From Bacteroidales bacterium (GTDB lineage: Bacteria > Bacteroidota > Bacteroidia > Bacteroidales > UBA1715): a DNA stretch of 64,000 nt. The notes under the pieces were generated by a model, which was not told the origin of the DNA, made no database searches, and saw only the letters and a list, made by a program, of their open reading frames with translations. Where the stretch lies: NCBI GenBank assembly GCA_031286165.1, contig JAITUU010000037.1, positions 1 to 64,000 on the forward strand, given 5' to 3'. Below, one piece after another: positions 1-8,544 of the stretch; the stretch's first letter is position 1, and each line of letters begins with the position of its first letter. The translations under genes were made by a program, and so were the position numbers.

Positions 1-759
1 TCGCCAAGCCGCTACGTAGATTGGCACGATGCCGGCATAGACACCGTGTATGTGTATGAACGCACATGGGCAGGTTGCGAAGGCTTCGATACACTTGTAG
101 TGCAAGTTGCACCCTATCCCGAAGCATACTTCACATGGAGTTTACCCGGCGCAGGCACTACCATAGAGTTTTTAGATAGTTCCTATCAAGCACCTATTGT
201 GAGCAAATACGACCCAAGCGCACCGCCGATTAACCTGTCGTACACCATGGCATGGAATTTCGATAAAGTGCCGGGCACGCCGAAAACACACATAGATACC
301 ATAGTGGAATTTGAAGACCGCTTCCGCCCAATTTGGGTGCGCGAATATACCTACGGCTACAAAAATCCAATACTCACCGTTACCAACGAATACGGCTGTT
401 CGAGCAGTTATTCAACAGAAATTTTTGTGGACATTCGTGCCGGCGTATATATTCCAAACGCATTCAGCCCTACCAATGCTGCTGCCGGAGTTCGCACCTT
501 CAAACCGCTCGCCTTCAATTTGGAATCTATCAAATTCTCGGTGTTCGACAAATGGGGTAACTTACTCTACTACTCCGAAGATATACAAGACGGCACCTTC
601 ACCGGCGCATGGGACGGAACCTACAACGGCGAATTGCTCCAAAGCGATGTATATATTTGGAAAATGGAAGCAAAATTCTTAGACGGTACCACATGGGCAG
701 GTCAAAAAACCGCTCTCGGCGGCTACACTAAGTTCGGTAACGTTACTTTAATACGCTAA
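1..759 (+). CDS. T9SS type B sorting-domain (gliding motility-associated C-terminal) protein, 5' partial
   Basis: The reading frame is open from base 1, so the protein begins outside the window and only its C-terminal ~252 residues are visible. The last ~100 residues are a type B T9SS sorting domain (CHU_C): IPNAFSPTN, then FSVFDKWGNLLY, GAWDGTYNGE, DVYIWKMEAKF and the terminal FGNVTLIR. The part before it looks like PKD/Ig-type beta repeats ending in Y-x-C-x-x-x-Y. By family knowledge such proteins are exported by Sec, cross the outer membrane by T9SS and remain at the surface or are released. The passenger function is outside the window. A strong terminator follows the stop codon. The listed GTG start at 46 is an artefact of the window edge. 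Confidence 0.9.
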   Translation, partial: SPSRYVDWHDAGIDTVYVYERTWAGCEGFDTLVVQVAPYPEAYFTWSLPGAGTTIEFLDSSYQAPIVSKYDPSAPPINLSYTMAWNFDKVPGTPKTHIDTIVEFEDRFRPIWVREYTYGYKNPILTVTNEYGCSSSYSTEIFVDIRAGVYIPNAFSPTNAAAGVRTFKPLAFNLESIKFSVFDKWGNLLYYSEDIQDGTFTGAWDGTYNGELLQSDVYIWKMEAKFLDGTTWAGQKTALGGYTKFGNVTLIR

Positions 760-776
760 TGTGCTACTATGCTACT

Positions 777-813
777 AAAACCCCCAATCGAAATGTTTCG
801 GTTGGGGGTTTTT
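777..813 (+). terminator. Rho-independent terminator
   Basis: A nearly perfect stem of about 17 bp with arms AAAACCCCCAATCGAAA and TTTCGGTTGGGGGTTTT around a minimal loop, ending in a T run, 17 bp after the stop codon of the T9SS type B gene. Confidence 0.92.
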
Positions 814-825
814 AGTATATCTCAC

Positions 826-850
826 TACTTGATACTTATTACTTGATACC
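826..850. repeat. Heptanucleotide-phased repeat (TACTTGA/TACTTAT)
   Basis: TACTTGA, TACTTAT and TACTTGA follow one another at exactly 7-bp steps, then TACC. It lies in the intergenic region between the first terminator and the decarboxylase gene. It is one of several 7-bp periodic intergenic tracts in this window. Confidence 0.6.
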
Positions 851-953
851 ATATTAGCATATTGGCATATTTTCACATTTTTTATCCCTCATTCCGAAAA
901 AAAATGTTTCTTTGCAAAAAATATGTAATTATCAGTGATATACGTACACAACT

Positions 954-2372
954 ATGAAGAACACCTATTTTAATTTGATTGAGCAAAGTTTCTACTTTCC
1001 TCAGGAGGGTTTCGACCTCCGCGATGGTTTTTTGTCGTTTCAGGGCGTTTCGTTAAAGTATTTGATTGACAAATACGAAACTCCCTTTCGATTTATTTAT
1101 TTGCCCAAAATTGGCGAACAAATCAAAAAAGCACGCAATCTTTTTAATAAGGCTATCAAATATTACAACTACAAAGGTTCGTATCAATACTGCTATTGCA
1201 CCAAGTGCAACCACTTTTATCATGTTATCAACGAGGCACTCAAACACAGCGTGAATTTAGAAACCTCATCGTCTTTCGACATTGATTTGATACTAAAACT
1301 CTATCAAGAGAAAAAAGTAGATAAATCGCTCATAGTGATTCACAATGGCTACAAAACCGATGATTATTTGAAAAAAATCATTCTTCTGCGTGATTTAGGT
1401 TTCAAAAATACCATTACCGTGCTCGATAGCACCGAAGAACTCAACCGCTTGGAAAAAGTACTCGGTCGCAAAAAAATTCAAATCGGACTGCGCATGGCAA
1501 TAGATGAAGAATCACAGTCGGCATACTACACCTCGCGTTTGGGCATTCGCCACAACGAAATTGTGCATTTTTACAATAAACGCATAAAACCCAAAAAGAA
1601 TTTAGAACTCAAAATGTTGCATTTCTTTGTAGATTCGGGCATTAAAGATAGTTTGTATTATTGGGGCGAATTTCAAAAAGCACTCAAACTCTACATTAAT
1701 CTAAAAAAACAGTGCGACACCCTCGACTCTCTCGATTTGGGCGGCGGTTTCCCTATTCGCAATCACTTAGGATTTGAGTACGACTACGAATATATGATAG
1801 GTGAAATTATAAAAAACATAAAAGAAGCCTGCGCAAAAGAAAAAATCAGCGACCCACATCTCTACACCGAATTTGGGAAATATACGGTGGGCGAAAGCGG
1901 TGCAATTATTTTCAAAGTACTCGAACAAAAACAGCAAAACGACACCGAAAGTTGGTATATTATCAACAATAGTTTGATGAACACCATTCCCGATGCGTGG
2001 TCAATTCACGAAAAATTTATTTTGCTGCCCGTGAATAAGTGGGACAACGAATATAAGCGCGTAAACATTGGTGGCATTAGTTGCGACCACTCCGACTACT
2101 ACAACTCCGAAGATTTGAATCAGGAAGTAATGCTGCCGGCGTATTCCGAAAAAGAAAAAGAACCGCTCTATATAGGATTTTTCCACACAGGAGCCTATCA
2201 AGATTCCATAAGCGGCTACGGCGGCATTAAGCACTGCCTCATTCCTTCGCCCAAGCACATTATTATAGACCGCGATGAAACCGGCAACATTATAGACTAC
2301 GTGTATCGCGAAGAACAATCTGCCGATGCCATGTTCAAAATTTTGGGCTATAATCGCGAAGAGAACAGTTAA
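954..2372 (+). CDS. speA: Arginine decarboxylase-like PLP enzyme (fold III)
   Basis: 472 residues matching the short Bacteroidota arginine decarboxylase-like family (alanine racemase fold, polyamine synthesis). The N-terminal barrel carries the probable PLP lysine at K84 in YCYCTKCNH. The phosphate-binding DLGGGFP is near residue 261, and EFGKYTVGESG lies near 306. GFFHTGAYQDS close to the C-terminus belongs to the second domain and supplies active-site residues in this fold. Start is ATG 954, consistent with a TTTCTTTG -7-like box about 45 bp upstream. The radical SAM gene starts 2 bp after the stop and the glycosyltransferase follows, so these three probably form one operon. The substrate (arginine versus another basic amino acid) is inferred from family annotation only; the symbol is tentative. 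Confidence 0.8.
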   Translation: MKNTYFNLIEQSFYFPQEGFDLRDGFLSFQGVSLKYLIDKYETPFRFIYLPKIGEQIKKARNLFNKAIKYYNYKGSYQYCYCTKCNHFYHVINEALKHSVNLETSSSFDIDLILKLYQEKKVDKSLIVIHNGYKTDDYLKKIILLRDLGFKNTITVLDSTEELNRLEKVLGRKKIQIGLRMAIDEESQSAYYTSRLGIRHNEIVHFYNKRIKPKKNLELKMLHFFVDSGIKDSLYYWGEFQKALKLYINLKKQCDTLDSLDLGGGFPIRNHLGFEYDYEYMIGEIIKNIKEACAKEKISDPHLYTEFGKYTVGESGAIIFKVLEQKQQNDTESWYIINNSLMNTIPDAWSIHEKFILLPVNKWDNEYKRVNIGGISCDHSDYYNSEDLNQEVMLPAYSEKEKEPLYIGFFHTGAYQDSISGYGGIKHCLIPSPKHIIIDRDETGNIIDYVYREEQSADAMFKILGYNREENS

Positions 2373-2374
2373 AA

Positions 2375-3142
2375 ATGCCCACATTTCTATTCCACGATAT
2401 TATAATAGGACCTATTCGCAGTCGGCGCATGGGGCTATCGCTGGGGGTGAATTTACTACCCACCGACCATAAATTTTGCAATTTCAACTGCATTTATTGC
2501 GAATGTGGGCTAAATGAACAGGTACCCAAAAACTATGTGCCACACCTGCCCTCGCACAAAGAAGTGATAGAACACTTGGCGGTGAGTTTGCAAACGGTAG
2601 AACAAAAACCCGATGCCATAACCTTTGCCGGCAACGGCGAACCTACCATTCACCCCGAATTTGCCGAAATTATACACGATGTGATTGTGCTACGCAATAC
2701 TCACTCGCCCCAAAGCGAAGTGGTGGTACTCACCAACGCCACACAACTGCATAAACCACATATTTTGAGTGCATTACAAGAAGTAGATAGATGTATGTTC
2801 AAACTCGATTCGGCTATTCCCGAAACCATTGCGGCTATCAATCAACCGGCACAGAGAGACTATTTGGAAAACTTCGTGCACAATATACAAGCCTTCAAAG
2901 GCAAAAAAATTATTCAAACCATGTTTTTGCGCGGCACTGTGTGCGGAAAAACCATAGATAACACCACCGATACGGAAATTGATGCCTTGATAGCACTCTA
3001 TAAAAAACTCCGTGCAGACGAAGTATTTGTATATTCTATTCAGCGCGACACTCCGCTCCCACTCAAAACCGTGTCGCACGAAGAATTGAGCAGCATTGCG
3101 CAAAAAATACAAGCCGCCGGTATTGTGGTGCGCATTTCGTAA
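2375..3142 (+). CDS. Radical SAM protein (COG0731-like)
   Basis: 255 residues. The CxxxCxxC motif that binds the 4Fe-4S cluster is C35-NFN-C39-IY-C42, followed directly by a fourth cysteine (C44). The preceding GPIRSRRMGLSLGVNLLP is typical of COG0731 Fe-S oxidoreductases. GNGEPT near residue 86 is the GGE-type SAM-binding motif. Members of this group include TYW1-related proteins, but nothing here identifies the substrate. It starts 2 bp after the decarboxylase stop codon and is followed 13 bp later by a glycosyltransferase, so it is likely co-transcribed with both. The reaction catalysed is unknown. Confidence 0.8.
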   Translation: MPTFLFHDIIIGPIRSRRMGLSLGVNLLPTDHKFCNFNCIYCECGLNEQVPKNYVPHLPSHKEVIEHLAVSLQTVEQKPDAITFAGNGEPTIHPEFAEIIHDVIVLRNTHSPQSEVVVLTNATQLHKPHILSALQEVDRCMFKLDSAIPETIAAINQPAQRDYLENFVHNIQAFKGKKIIQTMFLRGTVCGKTIDNTTDTEIDALIALYKKLRADEVFVYSIQRDTPLPLKTVSHEELSSIAQKIQAAGIVVRIS

Positions 3143-3155
3143 ATTCCCCTACCCC

Positions 3156-4172
3156 ATGCAGCATATAGAAAACTCCACCGTGATAGTTGCTCCGCTCGAT
3201 TGGGGATTGGGGCACGCAAGTCGCTGTATTCCAATCATTAAAACACTTCTTGCGCACAATAATCGCTGTATTATAGCATCTTCGGGACGAGCACTCGCTC
3301 TCCTTCGTTTGGAAGTTCCCGCACTCGAATACGAAGAACTTCCTGCGTACAATATTCGGTACGGACGGAATACATTCTCTACCTTTTTCAAACTGCTGGC
3401 ACAAATACCCAAAGCACTGAAAATCAAACAAAAAGAACAAAACATTGCCAATACGCTCGTGCAAAAATACCACGCAAACTATATTATTTCCGACAATCGT
3501 TTCGGCATGTATTCGCCGCTATGCACCTCTATTTTTGTAACGCATCAAATTCGTATTCGCCTGCCACTGCTGCTGCAAGCATTTGAATATCTATTTTTTA
3601 TGGCAAACAAACGCATGATTGCGCACTTCAATGAATGTTGGATTCCCGACTACGAAGGCTCACAAAATCTTTCGGGCATACTTTCGCATAGTTGGAAAAT
3701 TCCCAATACCTATTATATAGGTATGCTTTCGGCACGCGAACGAGTGAACGTATCGAAAAACTATGATATTGTGTGCATACTTTCGGGACCCGAACCGCAA
3801 CGCGGACTATTTGAAACAGCACTTCTCGAAATTCTGCCGCAATTACCCTACACATCGTGCGTGGTGCAAGGAATTGTGAGCGAAGAACATACAACAACAC
3901 ACACAGGAAATTGCGAAATCCGCCCTTTTTCCACCAATAAAGACATCAACCAACTGCTTTGCAGCGCAAAAATCATTGTTTCCCGCGCAGGATACAGTTC
4001 GCTCATGGATTACGAAAAACTACACCTTCGGGCGATTTTAGTGCCCACTCCGGGTCAAAGCGAGCAGAAATATTTGAGTAAATATGTAGGTAAAAATCAT
4101 CGCTATTTTCATATTTCACAGCGCGATTTGCGCAAAAAACTACCTGTATTATTACACAAAATTGTACAATAG
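3156..4172 (+). CDS. MurG-like (GT-B) glycosyltransferase family protein
   Basis: I choose ATG 3156 (338 aa) because the longer ORF start at 3096 overlaps the radical SAM gene and adds residues that do not fit the fold. The protein opens with APLDWGLGHASR, the glycine-rich loop seen in GT28/MurG-like and UDP-glucuronosyltransferase-like enzymes. The C-terminal half has SRAGYSSLMD (residues 276-285) and PTPGQSEQ (298-304), the usual nucleotide-sugar contact region. There is no signal peptide, so it is probably cytoplasmic or peripheral. The acceptor is unknown. It is the third gene of a compact operon. The domain call is solid; any specific pathway would be a guess. Confidence 0.72.
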   Translation: MQHIENSTVIVAPLDWGLGHASRCIPIIKTLLAHNNRCIIASSGRALALLRLEVPALEYEELPAYNIRYGRNTFSTFFKLLAQIPKALKIKQKEQNIANTLVQKYHANYIISDNRFGMYSPLCTSIFVTHQIRIRLPLLLQAFEYLFFMANKRMIAHFNECWIPDYEGSQNLSGILSHSWKIPNTYYIGMLSARERVNVSKNYDIVCILSGPEPQRGLFETALLEILPQLPYTSCVVQGIVSEEHTTTHTGNCEIRPFSTNKDINQLLCSAKIIVSRAGYSSLMDYEKLHLRAILVPTPGQSEQKYLSKYVGKNHRYFHISQRDLRKKLPVLLHKIVQ

Positions 4173-4295
4173 TACTGAGCAAAATAATATTGAACATTGC
4201 CGAGAATCATAAAAAAAATACTGCAAGAGCGAAGAAAATGATATACCTTCGCAAACGAAAACGAACACCAATTACAAACTGAAATTCAGCAAATC

Positions 4296-5228
4296 ATGAA
4301 ACCCTTCCTTACCTTAGCACTCTGCGCTTTGTGCGCCATACATACTGTGGCGCAAGACGTACAACCTGCGCTTGATACACAAAATTCACAACAAGCGCAA
4401 AAACCTGTAATCGGCATAGTGCTCGGCGGCGGTGGTGCGTTGGGATTTGCCCACATTGGCGCACTCAAAGCCTTAGAAGAAGTTGGCATACGCAGTGAAT
4501 ACATTTCGGGGGCAAGCATGGGTGCCATTATTGGTTCGCTTTATGCCTTTGGCTATTCGCCCGATGAAATTGTGCGTTTGGTAGAAGAACAGGAAGCCTA
4601 CAAAATCAGTAAAATCATGAATTTCAATATTTTTAATTCCACAGGAATATCAAATCAAAAGAAACTTTCGCAAATTCTGACAAATATTCTGCCAACCGAC
4701 AGTTTCGATTCTCTGCGCTGTTTTTACGCACTTTCCATGACCGATATTGTGAATTTGGAACCGCACTACGTGTGGAGCGGCGATAATTTGCGCACGCACA
4801 TTATGGCTTCGGCGGCTATTCCGGCAGTGTATGAACCCATAGAACTGAACAATACTGTGTATGTGGACGGCGGCGTAACCGATAATCTGCCCATAGAACC
4901 GCTCATTGGGCGATGTTCTGCCATTATTATGCTCGATGTGGATTATCACACTATGGATTGTGCGGAATATTCCAAAAAAACACTCCTTTTGCGCACCACT
5001 GCGGCAGCACTCAAACAAGCAAATTTGCCACGCATAAAAAAAGCAAATTACTACGTACAATTCCCCGCTCTCGGCAATTACACCATGTTCGATTTCAAAC
5101 AGTTCAAAACCATTGTGGAAATTGGCTACAATGGCATGAAACAATACTTGGAGGAAAATCCCGAATTGGTGCAGTTAGCACAAAGTATGCAATCAACAGC
5201 AACGCCTTCGGCTGCGGTGGCGCAGTAA
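4296..5228 (+). CDS. Secreted patatin-like phospholipase
   Basis: 310 residues with a Sec signal peptide (cleavage likely after HTVAQ, residue 20). The patatin catalytic set is complete: oxyanion loop GGGGALG (44-50), nucleophile S74 in GASMG, and the dyad aspartate D191 in VDGGVTDN. Patatin-fold enzymes hydrolyse acyl esters of phospholipids. A periplasmic or outer-membrane-associated enzyme is inferred. There is no C-terminal barrel as in PlpD-type proteins; the chain ends soon after the patatin domain. Its stop codon abuts, with no gap, the stop codon of the convergent hypothetical gene. Confidence 0.85.
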   Translation: MKPFLTLALCALCAIHTVAQDVQPALDTQNSQQAQKPVIGIVLGGGGALGFAHIGALKALEEVGIRSEYISGASMGAIIGSLYAFGYSPDEIVRLVEEQEAYKISKIMNFNIFNSTGISNQKKLSQILTNILPTDSFDSLRCFYALSMTDIVNLEPHYVWSGDNLRTHIMASAAIPAVYEPIELNNTVYVDGGVTDNLPIEPLIGRCSAIIMLDVDYHTMDCAEYSKKTLLLRTTAAALKQANLPRIKKANYYVQFPALGNYTMFDFKQFKTIVEIGYNGMKQYLEENPELVQLAQSMQSTATPSAAVAQ

Positions 5229-5945
5229 TTATTCTTGCGGCGCGGACGTTTGCGCCTCGCGTTCATAAGGGCGAAATACATAGCACAGCCCGTATTCCTC
5301 CGCTTTTTGACGTTTTTCGTCAGCCGGCAGGTGAGCAAATGTGTGTTCCACATTGTTCCAAATTTCGAGAATCAGTTCGTCTGCCTCATCGCGCAATTTT
5401 TGAATATATTCCGAGCCGTTTTCTTTGGTGTCGTGATTGAATTGCGTGCTTTTGAGTTTTATGGCATACTTATTATATATTACACTCAGCACCGAAATTC
5501 TGGGGTTCGACATAGGTGTACCGCCGTCTTGCACGCGCTGTTCTTCGCCGTCTATCAGTTTTTTGCCCCACAGCAGCAAATCCTCATCGGTTTTCAGTTT
5601 CGGGAATTTTTTACCGTTTTTTTCTACATCGTAGTATCGCCACGCATCGACAGGAATTTCGCCGCGCTGAATACTCATACTCAGCACTTGCAAAAAATGC
5701 GTAATGTACATACGAATTTGCTTTTGCAAATGGGTCAATTCACCGTTTTTTTCCACATAATGTTCGCTGTTTTCACGATGATTGCGAATACTTGTTTTAA
5801 ACGTGGGCAAAAAAAACTTTGCACGAGTGAGGGTTTTATAATCGAAGGCAATGTCGGAAGGGTGCATTCCCAGGGTTATATTTATGGCTTTACTAATGGC
5901 GCGAGTGCGTGCAGCATCGGTATTGGGCAATCTTCGGTAAGGCAT
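5229..5945 (-). CDS. Hypothetical protein, conserved-looking
   Basis: 238 residues starting MPYRRLPNTDAAR. No signal peptide or membrane segment is visible. Composition is mixed and charged with long probable helices, for example YIQKLRDEADELILEIWNN. I recall similarly opening hypothetical proteins in Bacteroidota but know no function. It is convergent with the patatin gene, stop to stop. A 645-bp intergenic region with strong inverted repeats lies upstream of its start. Codon use resembles its neighbours, so it looks like a genuine resident gene. Confidence 0.65.
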   Translation of the reverse strand: MPYRRLPNTDAARTRAISKAINITLGMHPSDIAFDYKTLTRAKFFLPTFKTSIRNHRENSEHYVEKNGELTHLQKQIRMYITHFLQVLSMSIQRGEIPVDAWRYYDVEKNGKKFPKLKTDEDLLLWGKKLIDGEEQRVQDGGTPMSNPRISVLSVIYNKYAIKLKSTQFNHDTKENGSEYIQKLRDEADELILEIWNNVEHTFAHLPADEKRQKAEEYGLCYVFRPYEREAQTSAPQE

Positions 5946-6056
5946 TATGGCGTGTTTTTATTTGTGTACAGCAATAATACGCAAACATTTGCACTGCGAA
6001 TGCAAAAATCACAATAAAAAATCAACAGGTTTTAAACCATTCGCAGGAAATCAGAC

Positions 6057-6192
6057 AGCAAAAAAACCACCAAAATCATAAAAGCACTTTCGGAGCAATG
6101 AATGCGCTTTGCAAGCCACACCTGCTTGCGTCCTTCGCGTGCAAGGTATTCGCGTATAATGTTCCCTATATGTAAAGTGGTGGTTTCTTGCT
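6057..6192. repeat. Imperfect inverted repeat (outer arms AGCAAAAAAACCACCA)
   Basis: AGCAAAAAAACCACCA at 6057-6072 is the near-exact reverse complement of TGGTGGTTTCTTGCT at 6178-6192. Between the arms are smaller hairpins, for example CTTGC...GCAAG around 6125-6145. No ORF with coding character crosses it. It is the left half of the 5946-6590 intergenic region; a small RNA or a short non-autonomous element are both possible. Confidence 0.5.
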
Positions 6193-6224
6193 TAAAAAAA
6201 AGCGTAAACTATTTCGTAATGCGC

Positions 6225-6357
6225 TTATTTTATCTGAGGTTCGGCAAAACCTTTGTATGCAATTAAGCACGAAACAGCCCACGCCAAACGGCGCGAAGCT
6301 TCGCAAACTTATTCTTGCATACGTTTGAAATTTTGCCGATTTCAGATAAAGAATGAA
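6225..6357. repeat. Long segmented inverted repeat, candidate structured RNA or MITE-like element
   Basis: Three perfectly complementary segments are stacked in order: TTTATCTGA (6229-6237) with TCAGATAAA (6342-6350); TCGGCAAAA (6241-6249) with TTTTGCCGA (6331-6339); GTATGCAA (6255-6262) with TTGCATAC (6315-6322). They are separated by small internal loops. The apex holds CGCC-AAAC-GGCG (6282-6293) and the 12-bp palindrome GCGAAGCTTCGC (6293-6304). The strand of any transcript cannot be told. Apart from this element, its left neighbour and a weak GCAGG...CCTGC hairpin (6412-6438), I see nothing else in 5946-6590 except the -7 box of the next gene. Confidence 0.6.
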
Positions 6358-6566
6358 GCGTTGAAGTTCTAATTCAATATGGTATGTTTTTTAATTTTCT
6401 ATTTTTCGTTGGCAGGGTGGTTTTTAATTCTTTCCTGCAAATATAGTGTTCTTTTTTAAATTACCAACTTCCTATTTCCGAACCACTCATCACTAACTCT
6501 CTTAAACGGTTTATAACTATTTTATAAAAAGTAGAAGCATTGCACAATAAAACCGAATAAAGTATG

Positions 6567-6574
6567 TACTTTTG
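6567..6574 (+). promoter_or_regulatory. -7 box TACTTTTG for the DUF4271-hemD operon
   Basis: TACTTTTG matches the Bacteroidota TAnnTTTG element. It lies only 16 bp before the TTG start, implying a very short 5' leader. No well-spaced -33 TTTG is seen. Confidence 0.55.
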
Positions 6575-6590
6575 CAAAAATTTTTGAGCA

Positions 6591-7700
6591 TTGGAATTAC
6601 TGATTGTAAATACAAGGAAAAAAATAGCAAAAACGCAGGTAAAATCGCCCGCTACAACGCAGGAAATTCCTGATAGTTTGGGGGTTATTTCTTTCCAAGA
6701 AGTAGAGCGTTCGCCCAAGCATTTGACCTACCCTTTGCAATCGCTTACGCACCCTGTTGCTCCCATAGATACCGCAACTACTCTCGCTCCTATTCAAGAA
6801 ATAAGCGACAGCGTGGCAATTTCCGCCCCACTTTCCGTACCCGAAACGAATACTGCACTCATTCAACCGCCATTTACGCACCGAAATTCCTTTGCTCCCG
6901 ATTTTAGCATCTCGCTTTTCGACCACGCCGGAGCACTTCCCATGAATCTTCGCAATTTTGGCGCACAACCCACGCTTTCGCAGGATTTTAAGGAAAAAGT
7001 ATTTGTAATCAATTACAAAAAAATCAACGACACGAGTAATAATTGGGCATTTTGGCTCATTTTCGGCTGTTTGGCATTGTTGTGCTTTGCTCGCATACGC
7101 TATCGCAAGCAGTTTAATTCCTTTTTATCGTCTATTTTTCATTACAATTTATTGCTAAAAACCATTCGCAACGGCGGAGAAAACACCAAACAACTTTCTA
7201 CCATACTGCAAATTCTGTTTTCAATCAATACCTCACTATTTTTGTATCAAACCGTGAATTATTTCTTAGCCTTACAAGTGTCGGGTTTGCAGAATATGGC
7301 ATGGGTGGGTGCCGGAGCGGTGGTATTATTTCTATTGTACGTACTCAAAAGCGCGTTTTTACGCGCATTGGGTGGTGTATATCAGCAAAGTTCTTATGTA
7401 CAGAAATATTTATTCAACGTATTTTTATACAACAAAGCCATCGGGCTGTTTCTCTTCCCCGTAGTTATTTGTTTTGCCTTTGTTCAGCCGCACATTATAG
7501 GTCATGGCACCATTATAGCCATAGGAGTTGCTCTCATTGCATTTTTCTATCTTTTGCGCATCATTCGCGGCGTTTCCATGAGTTTAAAATCCGGCATATC
7601 GCCATTTTACATACTACTTTTTATTTGCCTGCTCGAATTTTTGCCTCTCGCATTACTTGCCAAAATCACTACCATAGTACTCAATTCTCTCAGTTTATAA
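6591..7700 (+). CDS. DUF4271 integral membrane protein
   Basis: 369 residues. The first ~140 are a low-complexity, cytosolic-looking tail rich in P/S/T. From about residue 150 there are some six hydrophobic helices, typical of DUF4271. The proposed start is TTG 6591: there is no in-frame ATG until about residue 119 and the -7 box lies just upstream. The order DUF4271-hemD-rnpA is a recurrent arrangement in Bacteroidota, which supports the family assignment. Function is unknown. The hemD ATG follows 14 bp after the stop, so the two are likely co-transcribed. Confidence 0.75.
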   Translation: MELLIVNTRKKIAKTQVKSPATTQEIPDSLGVISFQEVERSPKHLTYPLQSLTHPVAPIDTATTLAPIQEISDSVAISAPLSVPETNTALIQPPFTHRNSFAPDFSISLFDHAGALPMNLRNFGAQPTLSQDFKEKVFVINYKKINDTSNNWAFWLIFGCLALLCFARIRYRKQFNSFLSSIFHYNLLLKTIRNGGENTKQLSTILQILFSINTSLFLYQTVNYFLALQVSGLQNMAWVGAGAVVLFLLYVLKSAFLRALGGVYQQSSYVQKYLFNVFLYNKAIGLFLFPVVICFAFVQPHIIGHGTIIAIGVALIAFFYLLRIIRGVSMSLKSGISPFYILLFICLLEFLPLALLAKITTIVLNSLSL

Positions 7701-7714
7701 TCTCTGTATTTATT

Positions 7715-8461
7715 ATGAAAATTAAGAAAATTCTTGTAACTCAGCCCCGACCTCAAATTGAAAAATCACCGTATTTTGATTTGGAGAAAAACCACAACGT
7801 TCATGTGGACTTTCGCCCGTTTATACACGTGGAAGATATTGCTGCGAGCGAATTTCGCCGTCAAAAAATTGCAATTTTAGACCACACTGCGGTAATTTTT
7901 ACCTCGCGCATTGCCATAGACCACTTTTTTCGCTTGGCAAAAGAAATGCGCCTTACCATACCCGAAACCATGAAATATTTCTGTATTTCGGAAGCCACCG
8001 CTTTTTACCTGCAAAAACACATAACCTACCGCAAACGTAAGATTTTTTACGCCAACGGTACTTTCGATGATTTGATTACAATAGCAAAAAAATACAGTAA
8101 CGAGAATTTTTTTCTCCCCCTTTCCGATATTCACAAACAAGAAATTCCCGATAAACTCACCAAAGAAAAATTTAAGTTTTCCAAAGCAATTTTGTATAAA
8201 ACCGTAAGCAGTGATTTATCTGATTTACAATGTGATAGTTACGATGTAATAGTGTTTTTTACTCCAGCAGATATTGCTTCACTCAAACAAAATTTTCCGA
8301 ATTTTCAGCAAAACGATACGCTCATAGCATCGTTTGGAACTACCACCGCCAAAGCCGTAACAGACGCCGGTTTCCGATTGGATATTCCCGCTCCGGCACC
8401 AAAAGCACCTTCTATGGCTACCGCTTTGGAACAATTTATTAAAAAACACAATAAGAAATAG
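7715..8461 (+). CDS. hemD: Uroporphyrinogen-III synthase
   Basis: 248 residues from ATG 7715. The longer track ORF from 7301 overlaps the membrane-protein gene and is a frame artefact. The sequence opens MKIKKILVTQP and has the two-lobed HemD pattern, with conserved pieces such as AVIFTSRIAIDHFF in lobe one and YDVIVFFTPADIASL followed by IASFGTTTAKAVTDAGF in lobe two. HemD cyclises hydroxymethylbilane with inversion of ring D, giving uroporphyrinogen III for haem, sirohaem or corrinoids. HemD is poorly conserved, but neighbours on both sides (DUF4271, rnpA) match its usual Bacteroidota context. Confidence 0.85.
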   Translation: MKIKKILVTQPRPQIEKSPYFDLEKNHNVHVDFRPFIHVEDIAASEFRRQKIAILDHTAVIFTSRIAIDHFFRLAKEMRLTIPETMKYFCISEATAFYLQKHITYRKRKIFYANGTFDDLITIAKKYSNENFFLPLSDIHKQEIPDKLTKEKFKFSKAILYKTVSSDLSDLQCDSYDVIVFFTPADIASLKQNFPNFQQNDTLIASFGTTTAKAVTDAGFRLDIPAPAPKAPSMATALEQFIKKHNKK

Positions 8462-8464
8462 ATA

Positions 8465-8541
8465 TTAGTAATTAGTTGTTAGTGATTAGAAAAACAATAA
8501 TTCAAACACATAACAACTAACAACTAACAACTAACAACTAC
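8465..8541. repeat. Opposed heptanucleotide arrays (TTAGTnn)4 and (CAACTAA)4
   Basis: TTAG recurs at 8465, 8472, 8479 and 8486 (7-bp steps). CAACTAA recurs at 8514, 8521, 8528 and, with CAACTAC, at 8535. The two arrays are roughly reverse complements, so the hemD-rnpA gap can also fold into a hairpin. The right array runs up to 3 bp before the rnpA TTG start. Confidence 0.75.
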
Positions 8542-8544
8542 TCA

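Noticed and set aside
5235-6017. Long plus-strand ORF (260 aa) opposite the hypothetical gene
   Set aside because: It is the antisense shadow of the 5229-5945 minus-strand gene; its composition (FCL-rich, no domain) is typical of a shadow frame.
6221-6360. tmRNA, RNase P RNA or SRP RNA
   Set aside because: None of the conserved sequence blocks I know for these RNAs is present; only the secondary structure is notable.
7301-7714. N-terminal extension of the hemD ORF
   Set aside because: It overlaps the DUF4271 gene in another frame and the conserved HemD sequence begins at ATG 7715.
8465-8541. Possible CRISPR array or direct-repeat cluster
   Set aside because: Units are 7 bp with no spacers; no cas genes in the window.
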